A stretch of DNA of 64,000 bases from an uncultured Eubacteriales bacterium (lineage in GTDB: Bacteria > Bacillota > Clostridia > Oscillospirales > CAG-272), in the NCBI GenBank assembly GCA_934525675.1, contig CAKSZH010000009.1, forward strand, positions 34,978 to 98,977, read 5' to 3'. The first letter of the stretch is position 1. Every line of letters begins with the position of its first letter. The notes beneath the pieces are model-generated. The model saw nothing but the letters and a program-made list of their open reading frames with translations, did no database searches and was not told where the DNA came from. Positions 43,304-52,261 of the stretch are shown in pieces. A program made the position numbers and the translations under genes.

Positions 43304-45007
43304 ATGCAGGAAAACGGTTTTGGTTCCATCCCCCAATGTAAGACTCCCTTCCGCGACTTTGTATCGAAACACGCGCTCGGCATCGGCTTTTTTGCCCTCA
43401 CCGTCGTCAGCTTTCTGCTCCGGATCTCGCTCTGGGACGCGATCACGGGCGACTATTCCTGGTTCCTCACCAACTGGATCCGGGAACTCGGTAAATACCC
43501 CGGCATCTCGGGAATCGGGCAGAACATCGGGGAATACAACGTCCCCTATATGCTCTTCCTCGCCGTTGTCGGCAGGACCCCCGCGAACAACCTCTATGAG
43601 ATCAAGGCGTTCTCGGTGTTTTTCGACTACCTCGGCGCGTTCTTTGCCATCAAGATCGTGTCCTTCCTCCGGGGAACCAGGCTGATCACCACGCGCAACC
43701 TGTTTTTGTACGCGGCGATTCTGTTCTCCCCCGCCATTTTCCTGGATTCCGCATTCTGGGCGCAGTGCGACATGATCTACTCCGCGATCTGCCTTGTCTG
43801 CCTTTACGAGATGTTCCGCGAACGCTACAACAGCGCGATGTGCTTCTTCGGGCTGGCGCTCGCCTTCAAATTGCAGGCGCTGTTCTTTTTGCCCGTCATT
43901 CTCATTTATTTCTTCTCGACAAAGAAAATGAAGGCGCGCAGCTTCCTGTTTGCCCCCGCCATCTTCCTCCTCTGCGATCTCCCCGCCATCCTCGCGGGCA
44001 GAAGTATTTCGGATACGCTGCTCATTTATGTGAAGCAGACGGGCATTTACAAGGAGCTGACCAAGAACTGCCCCAACCTCTACTACATCATCGGAAACCC
44101 CGGTAACCAGAAGGAGTTCTACGATCTCTTACATACCGCGGGAATTCTGCTGACACTCGCGGTGCTCGGCATCGCCGCGGTGATTATCATCCGCCGCCGG
44201 TCGCTGACAAAGCAGAAAACGGTCCTGCTTGCGACCTGGTGCGCGCTTGCCGTCGCGTGGCTGCTGCCCGGTATGCACGAGCGGTATACCTTCATGGCGT
44301 GTGTGTTCGCCATTGTCTGGGCGGCGCTGACGCCCCGCGACTGGTGGGTCGCGCTCGGCATCAATCTGGTGACGCTGTGCAGCTACACGCCCTACCTGTT
44401 CCACGGAACCTCGGTGGATATGCGCTGGCTGGCGCTCTTCAATCTCGCGTTCCTCGTGTACCTCACCATCCGCCTCTTCGGGGAGGATAAGGTGACTGAC
44501 GGGGCGGACGGCAATGCTTGCGGAAACGGTGTGTCCGATTCGACCGGAGCGCCCGGTGTGTCCGCTTCTCCGCGTACAGCCGGAAACAGCCCGGATGACG
44601 CGACGGTCGTCTGCCCGGCGGAGGCGTTTTCCTGCGGCGGGTGCCCGGATTCCTCCCGCGCCGTCTGTGCGGCTTCGGAAATCTGCGTGTCCGGAGCGAC
44701 CGGTGCGACCGGTGCGGACTGGGACGCCGGGAACCAAAATGCCGGCGGCGCGGTACCCGGTACCGGAACGGAAATTTCTCAGGAGGATTCCGCCGACGAG
44801 GGCGGACGAGCCCGCGGAAAATTCTGCGTGATGTGCTCGACGGGCAAGCGGCAACTGGTAGTGCCGGTGCGTTGCGTCTCGGTATCGTTTACCCTGCCGT
44901 TCGGGAAAAAGCACAAGGAGACAAAGGAAAAGAAAGAGGAAGAAAAGAAGGAAAAGAAACTAAAAAAAGCCCGGGCGGAAAAGAAGCGGGAAAAGCAGGG
45001 CAGGTAA
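43304..45007 (+). CDS. Multi-pass glycosyltransferase, Gpi18/PMT-like, with long tail
   Basis: 567 residues from ATG 43304, with GGAGG at 6 bases. About ten membrane segments lie in residues 25-400. An early loop has ITGDYSWFLTNWIRELGKYPG, and FWAQCDMIYSAICLVCLYEMF and LLPGMHERYTFMACVFA follow. This is the layout of GT-C mannosyltransferase-like proteins (COG5542 type), which transfer sugars from polyprenyl carriers outside the membrane. Residues 405-535 are a Gly/Ala/Cys-rich low-complexity tail and the last 35 are almost all Lys and Glu. The tail is unusual for the family. Donor and acceptor are unknown. Confidence 0.78.
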   Translation: MQENGFGSIPQCKTPFRDFVSKHALGIGFFALTVVSFLLRISLWDAITGDYSWFLTNWIRELGKYPGISGIGQNIGEYNVPYMLFLAVVGRTPANNLYEIKAFSVFFDYLGAFFAIKIVSFLRGTRLITTRNLFLYAAILFSPAIFLDSAFWAQCDMIYSAICLVCLYEMFRERYNSAMCFFGLALAFKLQALFFLPVILIYFFSTKKMKARSFLFAPAIFLLCDLPAILAGRSISDTLLIYVKQTGIYKELTKNCPNLYYIIGNPGNQKEFYDLLHTAGILLTLAVLGIAAVIIIRRRSLTKQKTVLLATWCALAVAWLLPGMHERYTFMACVFAIVWAALTPRDWWVALGINLVTLCSYTPYLFHGTSVDMRWLALFNLAFLVYLTIRLFGEDKVTDGADGNACGNGVSDSTGAPGVSASPRTAGNSPDDATVVCPAEAFSCGGCPDSSRAVCAASEICVSGATGATGADWDAGNQNAGGAVPGTGTEISQEDSADEGGRARGKFCVMCSTGKRQLVVPVRCVSVSFTLPFGKKHKETKEKKEEEKKEKKLKKARAEKKREKQGR

Positions 45008-45117
45008 CACGGGCAATGCCGGGGAGCGAGCGGAGGTCAGGCGGACAAATATCAATCTGACGGACAACCAAAGGCCCAGCGGACAAACGGAGTCCGCCGG
45101 CGAGCGGCGACGTGAGG

Positions 45118-45175
45118 GCGGCGGAAGTCATCGCAGCACCGCCGGAGTTGGTGCTGCGGTGGCGGAAGTCGCCCC
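45118..45175 (-). repeat. GACTTCCGCC element, type 1, reverse orientation
   Basis: On the minus strand: GGGGCGACTTCCGCC, stem CGCAGCACC with GGTGCTGCG around AACTCCGGC, then GACTTCCGCCGCC. Confidence 0.85.
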
Positions 45176-45235
45176 GCGGAGCCGCGTGAAGCAGGTATTC
45201 AACGCGCCCGCTCCGGTTTCCCCGCGCCGCGAACC

Positions 45236-45271
45236 AAAAAGTCCCACAGCCGACAGGCTGTGGGACTTTTT
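45236..45271. terminator. Bidirectional terminator
   Basis: GTCCCACAGCC and GGCTGTGGGAC around GACA, with AAAAA before and TTTTT after. It serves the glycosyltransferase and the convergent lipid kinase gene. Confidence 0.9.
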
Positions 45272-45289
45272 ATGCAGTATAAGAATCGT

Positions 45290-46174
45290 TTACGCCTTCG
45301 CCGCTTCCTTTGCCTTGCGCCTGGCTTCCGCCTTGGCGGTGCGCGCGGTGTAGGAGTTCACGGCAAGCACGGTCTCGCCGTCGATCTGGAGCGCGTTGGG
45401 ACGGTCAAATTCCACCGTGATCTCATCGCCCACGAAGAAATCCACCATCTTGCGGTACTTTGCGTGCTCGCCCTTGAAAATCTTGGGGAAACGCATGAGC
45501 GTGAGGAGTCTCGGTGCGTCGTGCCAGACCGCGCAGGTCAGCTTGCCCGACGTGCGGTCCTGCATGGGGGCTGCGTTCATGCCGCCGCCGTAGTATCTGC
45601 CCTTCATCGCGGAGGCGAGCCAGACGTGCTTGTAGACATGCGTCACGCCGTCCACCGTAATTTTTGCGGAGGGGCACTTGTAGGAGCCGAGCAGCAGCTT
45701 GACGGAGATCGCTGTGTAGTCGATGTCGGTCTTGCCTGCGGCTCTCTGTTGGTCAGCAACCTCGCAGGCGGTTCCGTCGATGCCGTAACCGATGCCGTTG
45801 AGATATTTTGTGGTCTTGCCCTTGACCGTGACGGTCGGCAGGTCCTTCAGATAGGGGTTGATGAGGCACAGACCGTCCTGCGCCTTGTCCGCAACGTCGC
45901 GGAGGAAGTCGTTTCCGGTGCCTGCCTTCCACAGATAAATGTCACAGGGAAGCTCGCGGTCGCCGAGGTCATTGGCAAAGCGGTTGAGTGTTCCGTCGCC
46001 GCCGGAGAGTACCACGATGTCGTTCGGACGGAGTGATCCGAAAAACTTTCCGATGTCCAGTCCCACATAGTCCACGCGGGTGGATTCCATGTCGGGGAAT
46101 CTTGCTTCCGCTTCGGGAAGCACCGCCGCGCCGTGACCGTTGTTGGCTAAGGCATTGTAAAGAAAATATACCAT
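45290..46174 (-). CDS. Diacylglycerol kinase-family lipid kinase
   Basis: 294 residues with AAAAGGGG before the ATG. The DAGK catalytic domain is clear: VVLSGGDGTLNRFANDL (the GGDGT phosphate loop, residues 55-72) and IYLWKAGTGNDFLRDV. The C-terminal half is beta-rich (YLNGIGYGIDGTACEVADQQ, then VWLASAMKGRYYGGGMNAAP). The last 20 residues are Ala/Lys/Arg-rich. Such proteins phosphorylate diacylglycerol or related lipids (DgkB/YegS type). It is transcribed away from the ThrE exporter gene. Confidence 0.85.
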   Translation of the reverse strand: MVYFLYNALANNGHGAAVLPEAEARFPDMESTRVDYVGLDIGKFFGSLRPNDIVVLSGGDGTLNRFANDLGDRELPCDIYLWKAGTGNDFLRDVADKAQDGLCLINPYLKDLPTVTVKGKTTKYLNGIGYGIDGTACEVADQQRAAGKTDIDYTAISVKLLLGSYKCPSAKITVDGVTHVYKHVWLASAMKGRYYGGGMNAAPMQDRTSGKLTCAVWHDAPRLLTLMRFPKIFKGEHAKYRKMVDFFVGDEITVEFDRPNALQIDGETVLAVNSYTARTAKAEARRKAKEAAKA

Positions 46175-46228
46175 ATCTGTCCCCTTTTCTCCCCGGAGCG
46201 GCGGATTTTTTCCGCACGCAAAACGGAG

Positions 46229-46257
46229 TTGACAAATTGTTTCAAATGTATTATAAT
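46229..46257 (+). promoter_or_regulatory. Consensus sigma-A promoter of the exporter
   Basis: TTGACA at 46229-46234, 17 bp, TATAAT at 46252-46257, about 100 bases before the start codon. Confidence 0.85.
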
Positions 46258-46358
46258 TCCTTTACGAATAAAAGTCAAGTCCGGCGCGAAAAAAGGCGTA
46301 AATCTGCGTTTTTTGTGCGGCGGTACCAAAGAAGCCGGGAGCCGGAGAAGGAGAACAC

Positions 46359-47621
46359 ATGACCGTGACGGAACGTGAAGTTGACAGACTGCTCGGCGAC
46401 ACGCTGAGGCTGGGGCGGCAGATGGTCGAGAGCGGTGCGGAGATCCGCCGGGTGGAGGACACCATGACGCGGATTGCGACCGCTTACGGGCTCACGGTCG
46501 AAAATTCGTTTGCGATTCTTTCCATGGTGCAATTGACCGTCCGCACGCCGGAGGGTGCCCTGCACACCCAGTCCGCGCGCGTGGGGCAGATCGTGACCGA
46601 CCTCGGCGAGATCGAGCGGCTCAATGCCGACGCACGGAAGCTCTGCCGGGACACCCCGTCGCTTGCGGAAACGGAGGAACTGCTTGCCCCGCCCGGGAAG
46701 CATCGGCTCGCGTGGCTCTCAGAGATGATCGGATATGTTCTCACCACCTTCTGCTTCTGCGTGTTTTTCGGCGGCGGCTGGCGGGACGGCATTGCGTCCG
46801 CCCTCATCAGCCTTGTGATCTTTTTCATGGATCACTTCTTCCAATTGCGCCGCCAGAACCGGATCATCTACACGCTCATTGCCTGCCTTGCCGCGGGGTG
46901 TCTTGCTGAGCTTTCGGTGCTTGCGGGACTTGCACTCAGTGCAGACAAGGTAATGATCGGGAACGTCATGCTGTTCATCCCGTCGGTAGCGATCGTCAAC
47001 GGGGTCAAGGAAATGTTCTACCGCGACATTACGACGGGGCTTTGCCGGTTTACCGAGGCGATCATCGTTGCCGCCGCGATCGCGGGCGGATTTGCGACGG
47101 CGTTTCTGCTCTTCGGCTTCAAGTCACCGGATACCTCGGTGCAGACCCCGGTGATCCAGATGATCATGGCGCCCCTCAGCGTACTCGGCTTTGCTCTGAT
47201 GGCGAATGTCCGCCTCCGCCTGATCCCCGCCGCCATTATCGGCGGAACGCTCGGCTGGGGTATCTACCTGTATGCTTTTGACCTGACCGCAAACGTCTTT
47301 CTGGCGACATTGCTCGCGGCGACGGCAGTCAGTATCTGGTCGGAGATCGCGGCGCGGGTGTTCAAGGCGCCGGCAACGGTCTTTACAATCCCGGGGCTGA
47401 TTCCCCTGCTTCCCGGCGCAAACCTGTACTACACCATGCTTTCCATGATCCGCGGGGACGGCGACATGGTTGCGGAGCGCGGGACGGCGACGCTGTATGC
47501 CGTAATCGGCATTGTGGTCGGCATTGTCGCGTCCTCCATCTTCTTTGTCTTCCTGCTCGGGCTGATTACCTCGCACAGGCAGTCGCGCGGAAAGAGTGGC
47601 GGCACGGGCAATCCTTCCTGA
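46359..47621 (+). CDS. ThrE-type threonine/serine exporter, fused form
   Basis: 420 residues with GAAGGAG before ATG. The N-terminal cytoplasmic part (RLGRQMVESGAEIRRVEDTMTRIATAYGL) and the first membrane set match the ThrE/DUF1212 half. The C-terminal set (FIPSVAIVNGVKEMFYRDITTGLCRFTEAI, then FTIPGLIPLLPGANLYYTMLSMIRGD) matches the DUF3815/ThrE_2 half. About ten membrane segments in all. In many Firmicutes these are two genes; here they are one chain. It exports threonine or serine, perhaps dipeptides. Confidence 0.85.
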   Translation: MTVTEREVDRLLGDTLRLGRQMVESGAEIRRVEDTMTRIATAYGLTVENSFAILSMVQLTVRTPEGALHTQSARVGQIVTDLGEIERLNADARKLCRDTPSLAETEELLAPPGKHRLAWLSEMIGYVLTTFCFCVFFGGGWRDGIASALISLVIFFMDHFFQLRRQNRIIYTLIACLAAGCLAELSVLAGLALSADKVMIGNVMLFIPSVAIVNGVKEMFYRDITTGLCRFTEAIIVAAAIAGGFATAFLLFGFKSPDTSVQTPVIQMIMAPLSVLGFALMANVRLRLIPAAIIGGTLGWGIYLYAFDLTANVFLATLLAATAVSIWSEIAARVFKAPATVFTIPGLIPLLPGANLYYTMLSMIRGDGDMVAERGTATLYAVIGIVVGIVASSIFFVFLLGLITSHRQSRGKSGGTGNPS

Positions 47622-47728
47622 ATGCCGCCGGTCCTTCGTGCGATGCGGGAAGAAAGTTCATTTTCCGGACGGTGATCCGGTTGCATTTCAGTCTGAATCC
47701 ATTTGAATCTGAAAAGGAGAATTTCATC

Positions 47729-48088
47729 ATGAACAGAACAAGCCGGAGAATTGTCAGTGTCCTGACGCTTGCCGCCATCCTTTGCCTCGCGCTTCTGACC
47801 TTTGCATCCTGCGCGACCACAAAAAAGGAGCTGATCGGGAACACCTATGTCGGCGGCGGGGTGACGATGACGTTTGACAAAAAGACCGTGACCATCAAGA
47901 ACGAAAGATACTCGGGGACGGCGACCTATTCCTTCAAGACCAAGACGGTGAACAAAGAACAGAAGACCTATCTGTACCTGACGTTTGCCGAGGGCGAATA
48001 CGATTTTGATCTGGAGGACCATTACCGCTTTGAGGACGGCGAGGACGGTTTTACGCTCGGCGGGCAGAAATTCGTGTTACAGAAGTAA
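47729..48088 (+). CDS. Small lipoprotein, unknown function
   Basis: 119 residues from ATG 47729, with AAAAGGAG before it. Signal RRIVSVLTLAAILCLALLTFASC with lipobox FASC. The mature 90 residues form a likely beta-sandwich or lipocalin-like strand set: KKELIGNTYVGGGVTMTFDKKTVTIKNERYSGTATYSF. The pattern (GNTYV...TFDKKTVTI) is similar to that of the next lipoprotein (SGTYV...TFKDDKVSA), so they are probably distant paralogues. No family name is certain. Confidence 0.7.
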   Translation: MNRTSRRIVSVLTLAAILCLALLTFASCATTKKELIGNTYVGGGVTMTFDKKTVTIKNERYSGTATYSFKTKTVNKEQKTYLYLTFAEGEYDFDLEDHYRFEDGEDGFTLGGQKFVLQK

Positions 48089-48132
48089 GTTGTCGGAAAA
48101 CGTTTTTTCTGACGTAAGATGTTACAAATCGC

Positions 48133-48161
48133 TTGACAATTGTGACGGAACCGTGTATACT
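48133..48161 (+). promoter_or_regulatory. Sigma-A promoter of the 48206 lipoprotein
   Basis: TTGACA at 48133-48138, 17 bp, TATACT at 48156-48161. Confidence 0.8.
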
Positions 48162-48205
48162 ATGTGTTGAGGCGGAAACGCCAAAATTCAAACAAGGAGT
48201 TTGTT

Positions 48206-48532
48206 ATGAAGAAGAACATTCTCAGAGTTACCGCGCTGGCAGTTCTGCTGGTCATGGCGGTAGCGGTCCTCGCTTCCTGCGGAAGCAAACTGTCCGGCAC
48301 GTATGTAAGAGACGATTCGGACGCAGTCTCCCTGACCTTCAAAGACGACAAGGTATCGGCTGAAGGCAAGATCCTGGGTGTCTCCCTGAAAGTGGAGGGT
48401 ACTTACAAGATTGAGAAGGACAAGATCACGATCTCCTTCGGCGACGACAAGTTCAAGCTCGGCGGCGAGAAGTCCTTTGCCAAGGACGGCAAGACCATCA
48501 CCATCGACGGTGTGAAGTACACCAAGCAGTAA
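48206..48532 (+). CDS. Small lipoprotein, unknown function
   Basis: 108 residues from ATG 48206 with AAGGAG upstream. Signal LRVTALAVLLVMAVAVLASC with lipobox LASC. The remaining 80 residues are short beta strands rich in Lys and Asp (LSGTYVRDDSDAVSLTFKDDKVSAEGKILG, then KITISFGDDKFKLGGEKSF). It resembles small clostridial lipoproteins with a single beta-barrel or sandwich repeat. It has its own consensus-like promoter and a strong terminator, so it may be highly expressed. Confidence 0.75.
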   Translation: MKKNILRVTALAVLLVMAVAVLASCGSKLSGTYVRDDSDAVSLTFKDDKVSAEGKILGVSLKVEGTYKIEKDKITISFGDDKFKLGGEKSFAKDGKTITIDGVKYTKQ

Positions 48533-48546
48533 TCTGAAAAGAAAAC

Positions 48547-48581
48547 AAAAAACCGTCTCCCGTATGGGGGGCGGTTTTTTG
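48547..48581. terminator. Bidirectional terminator
   Basis: AAAAAACCGTCTCCC pairs with GGGGGGCGGTTTTTT around GTAT (with G-T pairs). It lies between the lipoprotein and convergent aroQ. Confidence 0.85.
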
Positions 48582-48641
48582 TTTTGCGGTCCCTGCGGGG
48601 AGCGCCAAACAAACACAATCGTAAAAATCGGAAGAGAAACC

Positions 48642-49271
48642 TCAGCTTCCCTTCTCTATCCTCTCCTTCAATTCCCGTATCGCCCGCGCGTACCCCGGAA
48701 TTCCCTCTCCGATGACGCGGACGCCGGCAATGGGGGCAATATACGAGTGGCGGCGGAATTCCTCCCGCTCGTTCACGTCCGAAATATGCACCTCGGCGAC
48801 GGGGATGCCGACCGCCTTGAGTGCGTCGAGAATGGCGACACTCGTGTGGGTATAGGCGGCGGGATTGATGACAATGCCGTCTGCCCTGCCGTATGCCTCC
48901 TGAATTTTATCGACGATCGCTCCCTCGTGATTGGATTGGAACAGTTCGCACTCCACGCCCGCGTCACGGCACGCGTCACGGCAGACACGGCAGAGCGTTT
49001 CGTAGGTATCCTTCCCGTAAATTGCAGGCTCCCTGATTCCGAGCAGATTGAGGTTCGGACCGTTGATGATGAGGAATTTCAGCTTTGCCGCAGGGTTTCC
49101 GGACGATTTTTTTGGTTCAGCTGCGCTCTTTGCGGGGCTTTCTGTCTCCACGGAAACTCCGGTGCCGTCCTCGATTCTCTTTGCGCCGTTCTCTGTTCCC
49201 ACAGAACCCACGGCTCTGTTCCCGATGTCGGTTCCCTGTACGGTATTCTTGTTCAGGTCAGTCTGTTGCAT
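48642..49271 (-). CDS. aroQ: 3-dehydroquinate dehydratase type II with N-terminal extension
   Basis: 209 residues from ATG 49271, with GGAGG 9 bases before it. The catalytic domain starts only near residue 65: KFLIINGPNLNLLGIREPAIYG (includes the reactive Tyr loop), FQSNHEGAIVDKIQEAYG, IVINPAAYTHTSVAILDALKAV, and VAEVHISDVNEREEFRRHSYI (catalytic His). It dehydrates 3-dehydroquinate to 3-dehydroshikimate. Type II enzymes are normally about 145 residues; the first 64 here are low-complexity (Thr/Gly/Glu/Ala). Its start overlaps the end of aroEK by 14 bases, so the genes are coupled. Confidence 0.9.
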   Translation of the reverse strand: MQQTDLNKNTVQGTDIGNRAVGSVGTENGAKRIEDGTGVSVETESPAKSAAEPKKSSGNPAAKLKFLIINGPNLNLLGIREPAIYGKDTYETLCRVCRDACRDAGVECELFQSNHEGAIVDKIQEAYGRADGIVINPAAYTHTSVAILDALKAVGIPVAEVHISDVNEREEFRRHSYIAPIAGVRVIGEGIPGYARAIRELKERIEKGS

Positions 49272-50508
49272 TTGCGTATGCCTCCAATACTTTTTTGACC
49301 GTGTCGCGCACATCTGGCTGGCTTTGTGCCGTCCCGTCCGCGAATCTGCGGTAGAGCGGGTCCCGTACCCGGAGCAGTTCCCCGAGATCGCCCGCGGAGA
49401 GCGGCCTGTTCTTGCGTGGGAGCGCGGACGGGTCTCGCATGAGGTAAATGATTCTTCCGTTCTGGCACAGCGGCGCGTGGTTTTCTTCCCTTGTGACCAC
49501 CCCGCCGCCGGTCGCAATGACGACCCCGGTCTGCTTCCCCGCTTCGCGGACACAGTCTGCCTCGATCCGGCGGAACGTCCCCTCCCCGTCCGAGGTGATG
49601 ATCTCGCCCGGCGTGCGTCCGGTGCGCTCCCGGATCATGTCGTCGGTGTCAAGGAACCGCTTTCCGAGCGCGTCCGCACAGCGTTTTCCGACGGTGGATT
49701 TTCCGGAACCCGGCATTCCGACCAGTACGAGGTTTGCCGTCTCCCCGGCAATTTCCCGCGTGACGAGGTCGGTCTCCCCGTCCGGAACGGATTCTTCCGT
49801 GAACAGCTCGGCGGCGCGCTTTGCCTGTGCGACCAGCATGGGAAGACCGTTCATGTACGGGATTCCGCGCCTCTCCGCCTCCAGAAGCAGGGCGGTTTTT
49901 GCGGGATTGTAGATGACGTCGAGCACGCCCGAAAGCCGCGGGAATCCGTCAAGCGGGAGCGGTGTTTCGCCGTTGTGCGGGTACATCCCGACGGGGGTGG
50001 TATTGACGATGACATCCACGTCGGCGTGCCGGCCGAGATTGCCGTAATTGTCTTCTCCGCCGCGGGAGATGACGATGATCTCGCGGGCGCACAGGTCGTG
50101 CAGCACCGTGACTACGGTCTTCGACGCGCCGCCGGAGCCGAGTACCAGGACCTTCTTGTCCGCGACGCGGATTTCCGACCGGCGGACGAGATACAGAAAT
50201 CCGTCGTAGTCGGTGTTGTCCCCGAAGAGGCTTCCGTCGCTCCTGCGAAGGATGGTATTGACTGCACCGATGCGGCGGGCACGGTCGGAAAGCCCCGACA
50301 GGTACGGAATGACTGCCTGCTTATAGGGGATGGTGACATTGAGCGCGTGAAAGCCGCCCGACCGGAGAAATCCGCCGAGCTCGTCCTCCGCGACCTCGAA
50401 AAGGCGGTAATCGTAATCGGCAAACGCGGCGTGGATCCGCGGGGAGAAGCTGTGTCCGAGCGTTTTACCGAGAAGCCCGCAGACGGTTCCCTCTTTTGTA
50501 TGAATCAT
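49258..50508 (-). CDS. aroEK: Shikimate dehydrogenase-shikimate kinase fusion
   Basis: 416 residues. ATG 50508 overlaps the pheA stop as TGATG, with GGAGGTGG upstream. Residues 1-265: AroE, with LGHSFSPRIHAAF (shikimate site), NVTIPYKQAV (catalytic Lys), GDNTDYDGF (Asp) and the nucleotide-binding LVLGSGGASKTV. Residues 275-416: AroK, with LVGMPGSGKSTVGKRCADALGKRFLDTDDMI (P-loop and Asp pair) and IATGGGVVTREENH. It would reduce 3-dehydroshikimate and phosphorylate shikimate in one chain. Fusion of these two domains is known in some Clostridia but not general. Confidence 0.92.
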   Translation of the reverse strand: MIHTKEGTVCGLLGKTLGHSFSPRIHAAFADYDYRLFEVAEDELGGFLRSGGFHALNVTIPYKQAVIPYLSGLSDRARRIGAVNTILRRSDGSLFGDNTDYDGFLYLVRRSEIRVADKKVLVLGSGGASKTVVTVLHDLCAREIIVISRGGEDNYGNLGRHADVDVIVNTTPVGMYPHNGETPLPLDGFPRLSGVLDVIYNPAKTALLLEAERRGIPYMNGLPMLVAQAKRAAELFTEESVPDGETDLVTREIAGETANLVLVGMPGSGKSTVGKRCADALGKRFLDTDDMIRERTGRTPGEIITSDGEGTFRRIEADCVREAGKQTGVVIATGGGVVTREENHAPLCQNGRIIYLMRDPSALPRKNRPLSAGDLGELLRVRDPLYRRFADGTAQSQPDVRDTVKKVLEAYANATD

Positions 50509-51680
50509 CAGACCACCTCCCGATAGGAGCCGAGGAAGCGGAACTGTTCGCACTCCGCTTCCATTTCGGAGAGGAGGAGCGGGAGCTTGTCCGAGACGGC
50601 GGGAACCTCAATTTCAAAATAGAACATGGATTCGAAATCGCGCTCGGGAATGGGGCGGGATTCGAGCTTTGTTAGGTTGACATCCAGCTCCGAGAAGCGG
50701 GCGAGGATGCGGTAAAGCGCGCCCGGGCGGTTGCCGGTGACCGCCATGAGGGCGGCGCGGTCGGCACCGGGATAGATTTCCGGCGTTCCCGAGATGCAGA
50801 GGAAGCGGGTATGGTTGTTTCCCGCGTCCTGCACGCCCTCCGAGAGGGTTTCCAGTCCGTAAAGCCCGGCGCAGAAGCGGGAGGACAGCGCCGCCGCGTC
50901 GTGCCGTCCGGATTCGGCAAGCTGTTTTGCCGCGGCGGCGGTATTGGCGGCGGGGGTGATTTTCAGGCTGCCGTTCTGTTCTTCCAGCGTGCGGAGGAAG
51001 CCCGCGGACTGGCTGATCGCCTGTTCGTGGGAAAAGACCTCGCGGATGTTCTCCCGCCTTGTGCCGGGATTGACAAGCAGGCAGTGGTCGATCTTGATGC
51101 GGGTCGAGCGGACGATATAGAAATGATGGCGGACCATGAGGTCATAGACCTGTCTGACCGAACCGGCGGTACTGTTTTCGATGGGAAGCACGCCGTAGCG
51201 GCACGCTCCGGACGAAATGGCATCGAACACGTCGGAGAAGGAGGTATAAAAGGAGATTTCCGGGGCTTTGAAGAGGCGTTCCGCGGCAATCTGGGAATAG
51301 GCGCCCTCGACTCCCTGGCAGGCGACGGCAGCGCGATCCGGAAATATTTGCGGTGTTCTGTCCAGCATATCGCGGATGGTGTCCGACGTGCCGGAGAAGT
51401 CGTTCAGGCATTTGTGCTGATAGGCGCGGGACAGACCCATGATGGTTGCGTACAGCACGCGGGTATACTCCTCGAATTCCCTGCCGGACAGTTGCGAGAC
51501 GCGGGAGATGAGTGCACGCTCGCGCGCGGCGTCAAAGACGGGCTTTCCGTTTTCTCTTTTCCATTCCGCGACGGCGGCGGAGGTATGCATCCGTTCCACA
51601 AAAAGGCGGACGAGTTCCCGGTCGACGGAGTCGATCCGGTTCCGGAGGTCTTGGAGAGAGGTGAATTCTTTGTCGTTCAT
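50508..51680 (-). CDS. pheA: Bifunctional chorismate mutase/prephenate dehydratase
   Basis: 390 residues. Residues 1-90: AroQ-class chorismate mutase (LRNRIDSVDRELVRLFVERMHTSAAVAEWKRENGKPVFDAARE). Residues 105-285: prephenate dehydratase (VACQGVEGAYSQIAAERLF, PIENSTAGSVRQVYDLM, and CAGLYGLETLSEGVQDAGNNHTRFLCI with the T-R-F motif). Residues 298-385: ACT domain with TKLESRPIPERDFESMFYFEIE, the Phe-binding ESRP site, so feedback inhibition by phenylalanine is expected. It is the first gene of the pheA-aroEK-aroQ group; the 680 bases upstream are repeat-filled. Confidence 0.95.
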   Translation of the reverse strand: MNDKEFTSLQDLRNRIDSVDRELVRLFVERMHTSAAVAEWKRENGKPVFDAARERALISRVSQLSGREFEEYTRVLYATIMGLSRAYQHKCLNDFSGTSDTIRDMLDRTPQIFPDRAAVACQGVEGAYSQIAAERLFKAPEISFYTSFSDVFDAISSGACRYGVLPIENSTAGSVRQVYDLMVRHHFYIVRSTRIKIDHCLLVNPGTRRENIREVFSHEQAISQSAGFLRTLEEQNGSLKITPAANTAAAAKQLAESGRHDAAALSSRFCAGLYGLETLSEGVQDAGNNHTRFLCISGTPEIYPGADRAALMAVTGNRPGALYRILARFSELDVNLTKLESRPIPERDFESMFYFEIEVPAVSDKLPLLLSEMEAECEQFRFLGSYREVV

Positions 51681-51702
51681 GAGGGTGCCTCGCTTTTGTT
51701 TG

Positions 51703-51970
51703 TTTTGCTCCGCCGGAGCATTGAAGTTTTACTTCTGATTTTTTGTAAGCCAAAATTGTTTCTTATGCGCTCCGCGCGGGGGATACCTTTCCCTTCGTCG
51801 GGAAAGGTATCCGAAAGGTTCGCCCTGAGGGGGGGACTCAGCCTCGCAAGCTCGGCGCAAGATTTGCTGGCGCAAACTTGCAGTCTCCCTACGGGAATAT
51901 CCTCTGCCCGCATCCCGGGAGAACACCGTTCTCCCGTCCCTCGCGAGCCGCGGATAAGCGATTCCGTCTA
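51703..51970 (+). repeat. Long dispersed repeat, copy 2
   Basis: Starts TTTTGCTCCGCCGG at 51703. A perfect 13-bp hairpin at 51781-51812 (GGATACCTTTCCC arm, loop TTCGTC) precedes AAGGTTCGCC and the core at 51837-51893, which matches 26445-26491 with one change in 47 bases. Similarity to the first copy continues through CGCGAGCCGCGGATAAG. No gene in 51681-52363. Confidence 0.8.
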
Positions 51971-52172
51971 ACCAGCCCCCGCGCCCCCGCTATAAAAGAC
52001 GAGCGCTTTCTACTACACAAACATCCCGTTTCAACTTACCCGCTTCTGCTTTTGCAGGCGTTTTTGCGAAAATTCATTTCCCACGAAATAAGCGCCATTC
52101 CCCGCCCCTGCCTCAAAAAAGCAGGGGCGGAGGGGAGGGGCATTCCCTTGGGGAGGGTCTGCCCTCCCCGAA

Positions 52173-52235
52173 GGGCGAACCTTTTCCGCCCTCTTTTCCT
52201 TTCGTCAGGAAAAGAGGTCCCTGCGGAGCAAAAAC
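52173..52235 (-). repeat. Long dispersed repeat, partial inverted copy
   Basis: The minus strand reads TTTTTGCTCCGC, then an 11-bp hairpin CCTCTTTTCCT with AGGAAAAGAGG, then GGAAAAGGTTCGCCC: the outer part of the 51703 repeat in the opposite direction, with different hairpin arms. Confidence 0.75.
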
Positions 52236-52261
52236 AAATAAATTATAGCAAATAAACCGTC

